A DNA stretch of 64,000 nucleotides from positions 370,556 to 434,555 of the forward strand of contig MNCI01010832.1 in assembly GCA_015680685.1 (NCBI GenBank). The letters run 5' to 3'. Positions within the stretch are counted from its first letter, which is position 1. Every line of letters starts with the position of its first letter. Under the pieces are notes generated by a model. It ran no database searches, was not told the DNA's origin, and saw nothing but the letters and a program-made list of their open reading frames with translations. This stretch comes from Gnetum montanum. Lineage: Eukaryota; Streptophyta; Gnetopsida; Gnetales; Gnetaceae. This document shows positions 33,470 to 44,230 of the stretch, piece by piece. Both the position numbers and the translations under genes were made by a program.

Positions 33470-33810
33470 TAGTGTTTTATGTGATGGGAATAGCCCAGTT
33501 CACAATTAAGGTAGGTAACTTAATAAACACATCAGATGCTACACTTAGGGCTAAGGTTGTAATAACATCAGCTAGCATGTTCTTGGTTTGGTGTATATGT
33601 TGTATACTAACATTTATAAATTGTTGTATTAGGTTCTTTCCTAAGTTATAGTAAGGTTGCAAATGTTTAACTTTGCATTCATAAGCCTTGGTTACTTTGT
33701 TAACCACAAGTTGTGAATTACCTTTAATCATTAGGCATTTGATTCCTAGGTCATGAGCTATCATCATCCCTTTGATCAATCCTTCATATTCCACCACATT
33801 GTTGGTACAT
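33470..33810 (-). pseudogene. Second (archaeal-like) RNase H domain, Tat clade
   Basis: The minus frame 33797-33477 reads VEYEGLIKGMMIAHDLGIKC, then MIKGNSQLVVNKVTKAYECK, and HIHQTKNMLADVITTLA. This is the extra aRNH domain found after the ordinary RNase H in Tat-lineage Ty3 elements: E of EYE, D of the GDSQLV motif (here N), and D of ADVITTLA. Its presence in addition to the domain at 34090-34413 is the strongest evidence for the Tat assignment. The catalytic D to N change suggests loss of activity. Confidence 0.85.
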
Positions 33811-34089
33811 GGGAATTCTAAATGGTAAGCAAAGGGTTGGATTTCACCAGATAAGATTGTTATGATGACAAAAAAATTGGTTCCATGGGTAGTTAAATCT
33901 TTGTCAAGTTCATAATTGCCTCATGTCCTTAGGTATGTCACTAATGATGTTGACATGCTCGTTAAGGAATTTAGGATCTATGGCTGCATGGTCTTCTATT
34001 GGTGAGACAATTAGTTGTATAGCTATCACTTGGTCTTTTGTTAAGTCTTGGAAGATTTAATGCAAGTAAAATTTGGCTATTATGGCTTT

Positions 34090-35340
34090 CTAATGGGCTA
34101 CACAGCTACTCTCATAGATATTGGTTGTTATGGCTCTAAGTACATTATCCTTGCAAATGACATTGACTTGACTTCTAAAGAAGTAGTGTTTCCATTTCTT
34201 CAATAAGAAGACTAGGGATCGACAATACTTATTGACTTCAGTGTATAAGGTCTTGTGGCAAATTAATGCATGGCTTGGGTAGTATATAGGTAGCTCCACT
34301 TCATCATCCCATTTCTGATAGAGTAGATAGGCAATGGACATGTCTAAGATAGCAAGGTAGATGTAAAAAGGTTTATCCTTTTGCAATGGATAGATCATGG
34401 GTAGTTGTGCCAACTCTTGCTTAAGGTTTTCAAAGGCTTCTTTCCATTGAACTATTTACTCATAGTGAACTCCTTTCTTAAGCAAGTGTTGCATAGGTTA
34501 TAAATTATCTATAAACCTGGTGATGAGCCTATAGATAAATTGCAATATTCCTTGTAGCCCTTGAAGCTCCTTAAGGTTATCTGGCACTGCCAGGTTGGGT
34601 ATGACTTTAATCTTATTAGGATCAACATGTATTCCCACTTTAGATACTACAAAGAAAAAACCTTTACTAGTTTTGACATTAAAAAAATACTTGGGGTTAA
34701 GCCTAAGGTCACACTTGAGACATCATTTAAGCACAAGGTCAATATCATGTGCATGATTGTTGGCCAATTTAGAATTAATGGCTATATTGCCTACATGGTC
34801 ATTAAGCAATCCTAGCATATAATCACTAAAGATATATGTCATCACTCTTTGGTAGGTTTCTCCTTCATTCTTTAGGCCAAAGGACATCATGGTGTAACAA
34901 AAGGTACCCTAAGGGATTATGAAGGTCATGTAGAGTTGGTGTTCTAGGTTAATCCTAACTTGGTTGTATCCTAAGAACCCATCCATGAAGGATAATAGGG
35001 CATGTCTAGCCGTAGTATCAATAAGTTGGTCAATACTAGCCAAAGGGAAATAATCCTTGATGGTTGCCTTATTTAGGTCTTTTAAATTAATATAGATACA
35101 TATATTCACATTTTCTTTGGAACTATCACTATGTTGGACACTCATTCTGCGTAATTAATGACTCTAATGAAACTAGCCTGATATAGCTTTTTGATTTCAT
35201 CCAAACTACCAACACTAAATCTATTCTAACCTTACAAATTTTTTGTGTAAATTGCTCAATACTAGGATTGAGTATGATGTTATGTTGCACTAGACATGGA
35301 TCAAAACCTGGCATGTCTTCATATGACCAAAAAAATACCT
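34090..35340 (-). pseudogene. Tat-like reverse transcriptase and RNase H remnant
   Basis: The minus frame 35314-35129 starts MPGFDPCLVQHNI, the usual start of Tat RT. The frame 35145-34909 gives KDLNKATIKDYFPLASIDQL, then FMDGFLGYNQV (first catalytic Asp region: M-D-G-F). Past about 34700 the text GIHVDPNKIKVI, then LKELQGLQGILQFI marks the thumb/connection. The Y-V-D-D box itself is not readable. The frame 34413-34090 is the first RNase H (FYIYLAILDMSIAYLLYQ, then EVNKYCRSLVFLLKKW). Confidence 0.85.
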
Positions 35341-35425
35341 TAATGTTTTGGAGGACCTTGGTGATATCTTAAGCCTGATGATGTTTTAATAAGAAACTTA
35401 GTTTTAGTGTTTTCTCCTTACCATT

Positions 35426-35690
35426 CTATGTTGTGATAGGAACATCAATTAGAAATTCTTCAATAATGTTGCTAGCATTAAGGTCAAGGTTTTTAAGTAG
35501 GTTTCCAAGCCATTCTAGAGGTTTCTCTTTAGAGGTTATGTGGTTGACAAGAACCTTAGGCTCAAGATCTAAACAATTAAGATCTATTATCCATTCAACA
35601 TCACCATGAGGTCCAATTAGGCTCAAAGGAAAACTAATTTTCTTCCAAGTGTCCATAATCTAATCTTGCATATCAACCATAAGCACATTA
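35426..35690 (-). pseudogene. Tat-like pre-RT pol segment
   Basis: The minus frame 35656-35426 (MDTWKKISFPLSLIG, then EWLGNLLKNLDL) is the poorly conserved segment that precedes RT. It is the most upstream pol sequence I can support before the non-coding stretch that separates pol from protease/gag. Confidence 0.45.
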
Positions 35691-36559
35691 AGTGGCACTT
35701 GGATAACAAAATGGGTAAACAATGCTAAAATAATTTCAAATACTTCAGTAATAATGTATGGATAATTAAAAATAGATTGCATTAATGGTCAAACAAGGTT
35801 TAAATAAGGCCACTAAGGTTACAAGAGGAAAGTGAAAAAAATGGGATGAGGTAAAGGACAAATAAGATTAAATGGAGGCCAAATGAAGGTAGAATGAAGC
35901 CAAATGATGATCACACTCCATTCAACAATGTTGTTTATGAGAAAAACATGGTCAATACAGAAAATATAAAGGGATTTAAGGTGGATAAGGTGAATCAAAT
36001 ACTAAAAATCATGAAATGAGGCTAAACAAGGGCCAAATGCTAGTCAACAATGGTCAAGTGATGATTGAGCCCCATGAAATGATGTCAAATAAGGACAAAG
36101 CCTAGTTGATTAGGGTCACGAAAGAGAAAGCCAACCAAAATAGGTAAAAAGAAGGCTAACTAGCATGGAAGAAAGGATAAATGATACCCAAATGATGATC
36201 AATTGGGGTTAAAGAAAGCCAAATTATGATTAGATGATTATCAAACCTCATCAAATAACATAGAACATGGTTAATTAAGATCACACCAAGGTGAAACAAC
36301 ATGCACTAATGTCAAATCATTTCAATTAAGGTAAAATGGTGCTAAATGATAGGAACAATTAATGGAATGGGGCCAAATGATGCTCCAATGACCAAAAATG
36401 AAGCCAAATGACATCATAGGCCCAAACAATGAAGGTTAACAATGGATGACAAGGTCAAATCAAGCCAAAACATATTGAAAAAGGCTAAACTAATCAAGGT
36501 AGGAAACATATGGTAAAACATGATTAATATTGGTGAATTAGGATTAGATTTTGCCATTT
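35691..36559 (-). repeat. Degenerate purine-rich short repeats (GCCAAATGATGATCA words)
   Basis: Low-complexity stretch of recurring words such as GGCCAAATGATG, AAGCCAAATGATGATCA, GGTCAAGTGATGATTG and CCAAATGATGATCAATTGG, with irregular spacing of roughly 30-60 bp. There is no coding signal. It sits between the most upstream pol piece and the ~185 bp array. Confidence 0.6.
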
Positions 36560-38420
36560 TTAGGCCTTAGTAGGCCATAGTGGAGGTCTACATGGTTGAC
36601 AGATGAGTTTGGACACATGGTAAGGTCATTTAAAAGCTATTTGGAGGCCAAAATAAAACAATATCTTGTGACTACATTAGGCCAACTTGGGAATATGCTA
36701 GCCAATGTAGTAAAGATAGGCCCTAGCATAGTCAGTGTTAATAGGAAGTTTTCTAGTTTTTTCATGGAAAATTTTGAGTTCTTGATGATTTGTATGGCTA
36801 GTGTAGTGGGCTAAGTTGGACATTGATAAAACTTGGCATTATTTTGATCCTCTAGAAGCTACAAATAATGCCAAAAACCAGTGACTAGGTTGGCACTATG
36901 CTAGCCAACATAGTTCCAATGTAGATGCATGGGAAAAGTGGGTTTGTGGGGTGTCAAAGTTAAAAATAGCATTCCATTAGCTTCCTAGTGTATTGCAATG
37001 TCTTAAAAGGGTTGAACTAGTCTGTTGGGGATCAAAATAAGCTACTATAAGTGATTTTTAAAGCCATCTTCCACTAGAGTATGTTGGTCAACATAGTTGA
37101 TCCTATCCTTAGTGTAGATGGGGGGAAATATTATGTTTCTAAGGTTTAAATGAGGTGAAATTGTAGCTGGATGAGGTTTTCAAGTCAAGTTTTGGGCTAC
37201 TTGGAGTGTTGTAGTACTAGTCAAACCAACCTAGAATCATGACTACACTAGAACTACATTGGCCAACATAGTCCAGGCTTACTTCAACATAGTCTGAAAT
37301 GAATCTTAGTTTTTGGTGGAATTTTGTGATCGATTGACTAGGTTTTTGGATTCTTGGATCATTGGTATTTATGGCTAGGATTTAGACTTGAAATTGTCAA
37401 TGTTGATGGTTGTTTTGATTTTGAATGAATCATATATCCTTGGACTATGCTAACTAGCATAGTCCTAGCATAGTTTGGGGATGTATGATGAGTTTTGGTG
37501 ATTTTTGACTTGGTTCATAATGTTTAGTGATCTTTAAAGTCTTTGGTAGGGTTATGAGGTTGAGATGATGCATCAAGAAGTTGATTTGACTTGTTTATGT
37601 CTTACTTTGGAATTTTCACAAATGGACTACATTGACTAACATAGTTTGAAGGTTTAGGCATGTTCCAAATAACTTTGGTACTACTATTTAGTAGTTTGAA
37701 GCCATTACGAGTCCTGGAAAGGTGTGAAGGCCAAGGTAGGCTAATTTGAAGCTTATTTATGGCTTTTGGTGGTCAACCCTCTTCAAACTACATTTGGACT
37801 ATGCTGGACAGTGTAGTTGGAATCATCCCTAGCATAGTTTAAAGATGGGAGTAGGGTTTATCTCATTTTTTCTTCATTTTTGTGCATTTCAGGCTTATTT
37901 GAGACTTTTGAGAGGTGTGGAATTTAGAATGTGTTATTTCAAAGGTTTTTTCTAGCTTTTAATATTCATTCCCTACCTAACTATGCTAGGACTACACTAG
38001 CTAGTGTAGTTAAGGCTATTTCTAGTGTAGCACTAAGGTTGGGGTAGGATTTGACTCGTTTTCAATTAGTTGTTTGATATTTTAAGGCCATTAGAGCCTC
38101 CAAGAGGATGTAACAGTCAATAAATTTCTATTCAAAGATTACTTGGAGTATTAAATGGTCAAATTCCTCTCAACTACACTAAGACTACACTAGCCAATGT
38201 AGTTGAGGTGTTCCTAGCATAGTTCATGCAAGATAGATGATTTTTGATACCTTCTAACTAGTCTTGTGAAGTTTTGGAGTTGTTGGAGGCTTTGGCTAGG
38301 GTTTGGTGCATGGTGTGATCATTTCAAAGATGATCAGGAGTCTAGTTAGTGGTGGAAGGAATCATCCCTCTTAGGACTACATTGTCTAGGGTAGTCAAGT
38401 TGTTGGCCAGCTTAGTTACC
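36560..38420 (-). repeat. ~185 bp tandem array, about 10 copies
   Basis: A core of the form GGACTACACTAGCC followed by AAYRTAGTT (itself an imperfect inverted repeat) recurs near 36680, 36890, 37080, 37250, 37440, 37620, 37795, 37990, 38170 and 38370. Spacings are 173-205 bp. Between the cores, related text recurs (GATTTGACT-, TTTTGAGGYCWTT-, TTTCAAAG- and TGGTCAAATTCCTCTCAA-like segments). A decayed TATA-like word on the minus strand lies at its left end near 36557-36566. It may be an amplified LTR U3 region of a Tat-like element. Confidence 0.8.
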
Positions 38421-40885
38421 TGAAATACCTAGTTTTGATGTGATTTGGTGTCTAGTGACTTCCATTGTCAACACTTGGTTTTCCATTTTGGGCATAAGGG
38501 TTTTTTAGATTCAAACATGATGTGGATGAAAAAATAGAAGGTATATTTTAGTAGTTTTTGGGGTTTAGAACCCATTCCAAGGCTTATAGGGGCTTAAACC
38601 CTAACGTAGTTATTATAGAAAAGCCTAAATTCAAGTGTGTTAGGATTTTTGTTGGCTTGTTAAAGAGGAACATAGTAGAGCCCACATCAAATTTGAATTG
38701 TTAAAAAAATATTTTCCACTAATCCTATGTAGTCCCACTTTCTAATTGTGATCATAGAGTTATGTGGGACTTATGTGAGTGTTTTTGGAAAACCAGGGTT
38801 TTGGTGGTAAATGCATAAGTTTGGGATTGATTTCCACATTACAATTTTACAAAAATTAAATTCATCACACCAAATTCAACCTTCCATGTATAGCACTAGA
38901 GATTTCACCTTATTCTTGCTTCAATTTCATTCATTTTCAATGTAGTCTATTTATTCTACACCAAGTATCCAGCACAGTTGCTAGAGAACCTCTTGAAGCT
39001 TGAAGATTTTGCTGCTTCCTGCCATGTTCCTTTAGAATGTTAAAGAGAAAAGCTTCCATCAACAAGAACCAAGCCTTGGAGGAGGTTAATGTAGTTACAA
39101 GAGGTCTCTTTAATGAAGGATCTTCCACCATGATTCCTAGGTACACAATCCCTAGACATTTCCTAAGAAATTTTGTTAGAATCCTAGGCATTTTTGCTTG
39201 TGTAGGGTTATGCATTTAGTGAAATTAAATTTTGTAAAATTCCTACATTATATCTAGGTCATGTTTATGAGGTTTCAGTGTTTCTTTTGTTTTGGGATCA
39301 TTCTATGTCAAGTTATAAATTTTGTTCCAGTTTATTTTAACCACAAAATTAACCTTAGATTGGAATTTTGTGCAAAAAATTCGTAGAAAATTAACCATAG
39401 ATCAAAATTAAGTTGTGGGAATTTTTTGGTTTTTATTTTTTTTTTATTATTTCCAATAGTTTTCAAATCACTAAATTCTAATATATGGTTAATTTTCTAC
39501 AAAGTTTTTCATGGATTGGCGCACACAACGAGATTTTTGGCTTTTATGGCTTTACCCTTATGAAGATGGACAACATTGACACTTGGAATAATTTTTTCAA
39601 CCAATTTCCCAAGTTCTTGGGGATTTTTGAAGGTGTTAGGGAGGTTTGGCATTGGTTTTAGTGATTTTGAAAATTTTCCCATATTTTTTATCAATGATTT
39701 AGTATAGTTTTTTTCTATAGGTTTAGGTTTTGTGCAATTTTTTGTTAAATTTTGTTATGATTTTGGGTTGTTAAATTTTTTTTATAAGCTAGGGATTGCA
39801 ATGTAGATGTTGAATTTTGTTGATTTTTTATGTGTACATAGTCCCTCTACTTAGAAAAACGTTTTGTAGTTCTAATTTATCATTTGCAAATTGCCATGTA
39901 CAATTGTAGTGTTAAGTGTCAAAAATGCAAACCTTCCTAGTTGTATAGGCAATGTTGGTATGGTTTTTGAATTTTAATGGTTGTGTTCAAAGGTTCCTAA
40001 GGTTATTCGTACATTTTATTTTAGTTTTCAATAGTCACTTGAATTTTTAAAATTTTTTAGCTAGCTCCCCTAAAGTTTTTACTATGGATAGTCTCACTGT
40101 TAACTAGGATTTCTAATAAAAATTCTGCAAAATTCAAGTTGGGATTTGGTGGCTCTTGTTGTAGGTACAAGCTAGTTCTCATGGCTTTAATGTTTCTACT
40201 ATTTTTTTTTATTTTTATGCATATTTCACCATGAAACTACTATCAATTGTTGGTTGGCTACTTGGTTCTATTTGATTTTTTATATGTAAATTATTCGTAA
40301 TTTTATTACTATCTTGTTTTGGTCCTAAGTGTTGAATACTAAGGAATTTTTTGCTTGATTTAAATGAAAATGTTAATAGTGAGGTGATATTCATTTTTTT
40401 TTTGTTTTTGGTTTCATATTGTGTTGGTTATTAATTAAACTTATGTTATTGTCATACATGTACTAGGTGACATCGGTGGCCTCAGTAGTGTTGATGTTGG
40501 AGATACTTCTTAGCAGCCTCTAGTTGCACCTTAGCACCTTTATTTGGCTATGCCTTTAGTGATTTCATTTATTGTTGATGATTGTGTTATTATAATTTTG
40601 TGGCTATAATTAGTTGTAGTTGTTGAGAGACAGTTTATTGTTTTATGTATTGTTTAAACTTTTCTTGTACTGTGTGACAAACATTTAGACTATTATTATT
40701 TTTAAATTTTAATTTTTTTATATGCTTTGATGCTTGATGTTTCATTCATAGTATACATTTTCATTCATGTTATAAGGCTATGTTGGTTAAATCTTATGAT
40801 TATAATGTAATAGTTTAGTAAAGTGATATGTGAAACTAGTTAGGCAACTAAAATGTCAGCTAGGTTGTAAATAGGTTATAAAAAT
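38421..40885. other. Unassigned sequence inside the Tat-like remnant
   Basis: No domain is recognised with confidence. The plus frame 39037-39219 (KNQALEEVNVVTRGLFNEGS) and the minus frames at 38937-39215 and 39509-39694 overlap and cannot all be real. AT content is high, with many T runs. It may contain LTR or intron-like spacer of the Tat-like element or a further decayed insertion. Confidence 0.35.
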
Positions 40886-40889
40886 CTTA

Positions 40890-41146
40890 CTAGTTTTAGC
40901 TGTGGTGGGCTATGATTTACGAATTTTAGGCCATGACAGGCCATGTGTTTTGCTAGTCTTAGGCCTTAGTGGGTTGTGTGTTTTGCTAGTTTTATGCCAT
41001 GGTGGGCCTTACGATTTGCTAGTTTTAGGCCATGGCAAGTCTGATGATTTACTAGTTTTAGCCATGGCAGGCCATGTGATTTGTTAGTTTTAGGCCATGG
41101 TGGGCCCTAAAATTTTTTAGTTTTAGACCATGGCAAGCCCAATGAT
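40890..41146 (-). repeat. ~33 bp tandem array (TAGTTTTAGGCCATGG unit)
   Basis: Seven to eight imperfect copies of a unit with the core GCTAGTTTTAGGCCATGG followed by YRGGCC. The plus frame 40902-41087 is only a translation of this array. Two related units lie near 170-240, also downstream of a Tat-like protease, so the array belongs to the element family. Confidence 0.85.
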
Positions 41147-41730
41147 TAAAAAGAAAAAATTTTATCAATTTTTCATGTTTGAAAATTTTTGAGTTTTCAG
41201 GTTTTAAAGTTTGTATGGTATTTTTATGTTCTATGTTCTTAAGTAGACAAGGAACAAAGGTAAATGATAAACATGAATATATTTTAGAATACATGTAAAG
41301 TAAAGTTAAAATAACATAAACAAAGTACAATGAAATGGTACATGCAAGTAATGTTTTAGCTAGGCTAAGAAGGCTATAGAAAAAGAAGCATACATGGTCA
41401 TAGATGTAAGGGCAAGTGAACTAGTGATGTACATCAATTATGCAGCTAGTTACTAAGCTTTCAAATTTTAGGAAAGATATATGGTCTACTTTGCACAATT
41501 TTGTACTCTCCATTTCCTTTTCTAACTTCATTGAAGGGGGATCCTTCCATGATGCATCCATGGGTTCATTGTTGTTGGTTTTGGCCCCTTGTGTTCTATT
41601 AGGTTTCTTATCTTTGTGGTTAATAATAAGAGTTTCTTCTTGAAACTCCACTTTGGATCCTTATTCTATGTCAACATTGTTGACTACTAAAAAAGCATCA
41701 TTGTCTCCATGGATGATTATCTCACCTCCT
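41147..41730 (-). other. Non-coding stretch between 33 bp array and protease
   Basis: AT-rich. The opposing small frames at 41421-41651 and 41440-41643 show nothing I recognise. The right end approaches the retropepsin, so part of it may be the degraded protease C-terminus (LPYEGGEIIIHGD-type text near 41700-41750). Confidence 0.4.
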
Positions 41731-42393
41731 TCATAAGGCAAGTGAATTTCTTGGTGGATGGGTGAGGAAACAACTCATAATTGAGCTAACTAAGGTCTTT
41801 CTAGGATGAGTCTCTTCCACCACCAAGAAGTTGGCCATTGTGGGGAATTGTTCCCTTGTCACAAAGTCTAAAGAAATAGATCCTTTTAGAGCAACTTGAG
41901 CTCCATTGAAGGATTTAAGAGCAAAAATTGAAGTATATTGCATATGATTTGTTAGGCCTAAACATTCAACAATGGTATAGGATATTATGTTAGTTACTAC
42001 TCTATTGTCAACAAGCACCCTAGGTACCTTGTACTATCATAGCCTTATGGTTATGAAGAGGAGAGCCTTGGTTATCTCACCATCCTAGGGGTTGATCTTA
42101 ACTTTGCTATTGGAAAACACTAGTGTTGTTGACCTCATTTCCTCCTTTGGTGAAGGTGGTACCATCATTGCATGGATGGACTCTTCACTAGTAAGGATGT
42201 CCCTGCTAACAGGAATATTGGTCAATATCTTTACTAATGCTTTGCAGTTCATCACAAAATTCATTACAAGATCATATAGGCTAAGGAATGTGTTTTTTAA
42301 TTTTATTGAATGCTTGACCTTTTTCATAGCATTGAGGAAATCCTTATCATTGGTTGTTAGCTCCTCATTTTTGTTGTTCTTAACTTCATCCAT
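41731..42393 (-). pseudogene. Tat-like retropepsin and linker (second copy), broken
   Basis: The minus frame 42018-41731 reads MLVDNRVVTNIISYTIVECL, then FALKSFNGAQVALKGSIS and FLVVEE. The start corresponds to the plant Ty3 active-site region V-D-N/D-G-S, but the Gly is Arg here, so catalysis is unlikely. The frame 42393-42085 is the linker shared with 1171-923 (SLYDLVMNF, then CKALVKILTNI). A frameshift separates the two pieces, and the ILGRPWL region is degraded after 41800. Confidence 0.8.
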
Positions 42394-42399
42394 GCACCC

Positions 42400-43810
42400 T
42401 AGGATGCAAAATTCATACTTTAGTGGTTGTGTTTTGGCCTCTTTCCCCTTCCCTTATGGCTAGGGATCCTCTTGTTGTTGACTAGTTAAAGTAGCCTAAG
42501 CATTAGAGCTCTTTGGAATGGATGAGATGGAAGTGGACTTTAGTGGGCCTACTTCCTTTCATAACATATCCTGCTTGTTATCCTTGTTCTTAAGCTTTGG
42601 CATAGGCTTCTTACATTGTTTGCTTGAGGATTTCTTATTGTTATTATTTGGTTGAGAAGAAGTTGTTTTTTTGGCCACTATACTTGAAACAATTAAACAA
42701 TTATGATATTAAGTCTTCTATCAATGATACAGATCCTCTTAGTAATGCATGGTACTAGTCCAAGGCTTTCCCAATAAGGAACATAGGGAAAATTTGCATT
42801 ATGGTATGTGGCTAGGCTTACAGCAATAAACACTTTGAATGGAAATTAATAAGGTGGACATTAGGATTATCCTTACTATTGTATTTAGTGAATTAAGATA
42901 AGGGGATGCTTGATGGAAGAGTTATCTATGGGACAATAGGATTGATTAGATCTTCTTGATAGAAGGCCATGATCTTCACCGTTTGGGTTATGGAAGCTTT
43001 AAGCTTCCATAACTTTTTTGTAAGTTCACGAACCATTTAGAATGCTTGATCTATATCTTGGGGCATTCTAGTTGATTGGGACTCTATACATAAGGTTATG
43101 GATTAAGCTAATAGGTCTATGGTCTTGCAATGGGTTATTTCATAGAAGGGAAAGGTTGGGTCATCATGGTCATAGGAGGACTAAACAACGAGAAGAAGGT
43201 TAAAGTATATATTTGGGGTACAAAGGGTACAAAGGGTGTTTGTTACCCTTGGGTCATTTGGGATCCCACTATGAAATCCATTAGCATTGAGAAGGGGTGA
43301 GTAGTGGTGAAGATCATTGGTGACAACCATGTAGACCATGACTATGTAGAAAAATGCATAGAGGAGGATAGGGAGGCTACTTGGGGCATAGATTATACTT
43401 TGTGGACCACTATAAAGGGTGATGGCCCAAACATGATTATGCATATGGAAGAAGAAGGTCAAGGAACTTGCCTCATGAAGGAGGTAGGAGAGACCGAAAT
43501 GGGTATAGTGTCCTAGAGAGTGAATTGTTGGAAGAGGCTTCCTAACAAGTTTTCTAGCTTAGGCTATACCTTGAACTCATCCTACTCCTTGTGCTAATCC
43601 TTGAAGCTTGACTCTACATCTTGCTTATCTATCTCAATTAGATGAGATAGAACACATGTGTGGTCATTAGACAATGGTATTTTGTCATATAGGGAAGGAA
43701 TGTATTCCTTCCCATTGTAGTGAATGACCTCATACTCACATTTGGATTCTAGCTTTGCCTATGGGATGAGTAAGCTTGGTTTAATTTTGGCATAGATGAA
43801 ATTATAATAA
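42400..43810 (-). pseudogene. Tat-like gag (second copy), broken
   Basis: Minus-strand gag remnant paralleling 1289-4134. About 42720-43030 corresponds to the capsid region (SSINPTLIRSS-, DFYQEDLINPI-, NSKDNPNVHLINFHSKCLLL-like text; compare MDFYQDNLINPAIPTLI in the first copy). About 43180-43800 is the proline/methionine-rich N-terminal part with stops. The frames 43181-43462 (minus) and 43304-43516 (plus) overlap here, and only the minus orientation fits the element. Confidence 0.65.
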
Positions 43811-43820
43811 TTTTCATTGA

Positions 43821-43970
43821 TGATGAGCAGCTAGGTACCCCTACACCCAACCATGCGAATCATGGGCGTTCACACAAAACTCGGTCGAATTTCATAGATT
43901 GTAAGAACTTAACATACACCAAACCCTAACCAGTGAAACCCTGGGTTAGAGCGGTCATTATCCTATCATC
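43821..43970 (-). mobile_element. Athila-like LTR end fragment (minus strand)
   Basis: In plus sense it starts TGATGAGCAGCTAGGTACCC and continues with CTACACCCAACCATGCGAAT, which is the U5 end of a minus-strand LTR (compare 56806 onward). After about 150 bp it passes into integrase C-terminal sequence of the opposite strand. No PBS lies next to it. It is a short remnant of another copy or a rearrangement product. Confidence 0.7.
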
Positions 43971-43974
43971 TAAC

Positions 43975-44230
43975 AAGTTACACAAGGCATTCAACAAAAA
44001 GTGCCATGACCTTAAAATCAAGAAAGTCAAATTTCAACCTAGAGATAAGGTTCTCTACTAGAACCCCACACATGTACCTCAATGAACCAAGCTCCATACA
44101 TTGTGGGAAGGACCTTATATCATTTATGAAATTTTTCCTTTTGGGTCCTTGATGATCTATAAACCTGAAAGCCTAGACAAAAAGGAACTGGTCAACATAC
44201 AATAAGTCAAACCTTTCCACAAGCCTAAGC
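43975..44230 (+). pseudogene. Athila-like integrase C-terminus (truncated copy)
   Basis: Plus-strand translation gives VKFQPRDKVLY, NPTHVPQ, TLWEGPYIIYEIFPFGSLMI and YKPESLDKKELVNIQ. This matches 50560-50770 (minus) and 17770-17960 (plus). Everything upstream (gag to integrase core) is missing. Confidence 0.85.

Noticed and set aside
39037-39219. Plus ORF with ALEEVNVVTRG, briefly considered a gag-protease linker
   Set aside because: The similarity is too short, the strand is opposite to the surrounding element, and overlapping minus frames compete. Left unassigned.
40902-41087. 61-codon repetitive ORF (LLVLGHG repeats)
   Set aside because: It is only the translation of the ~33 bp tandem array and has no independent support.
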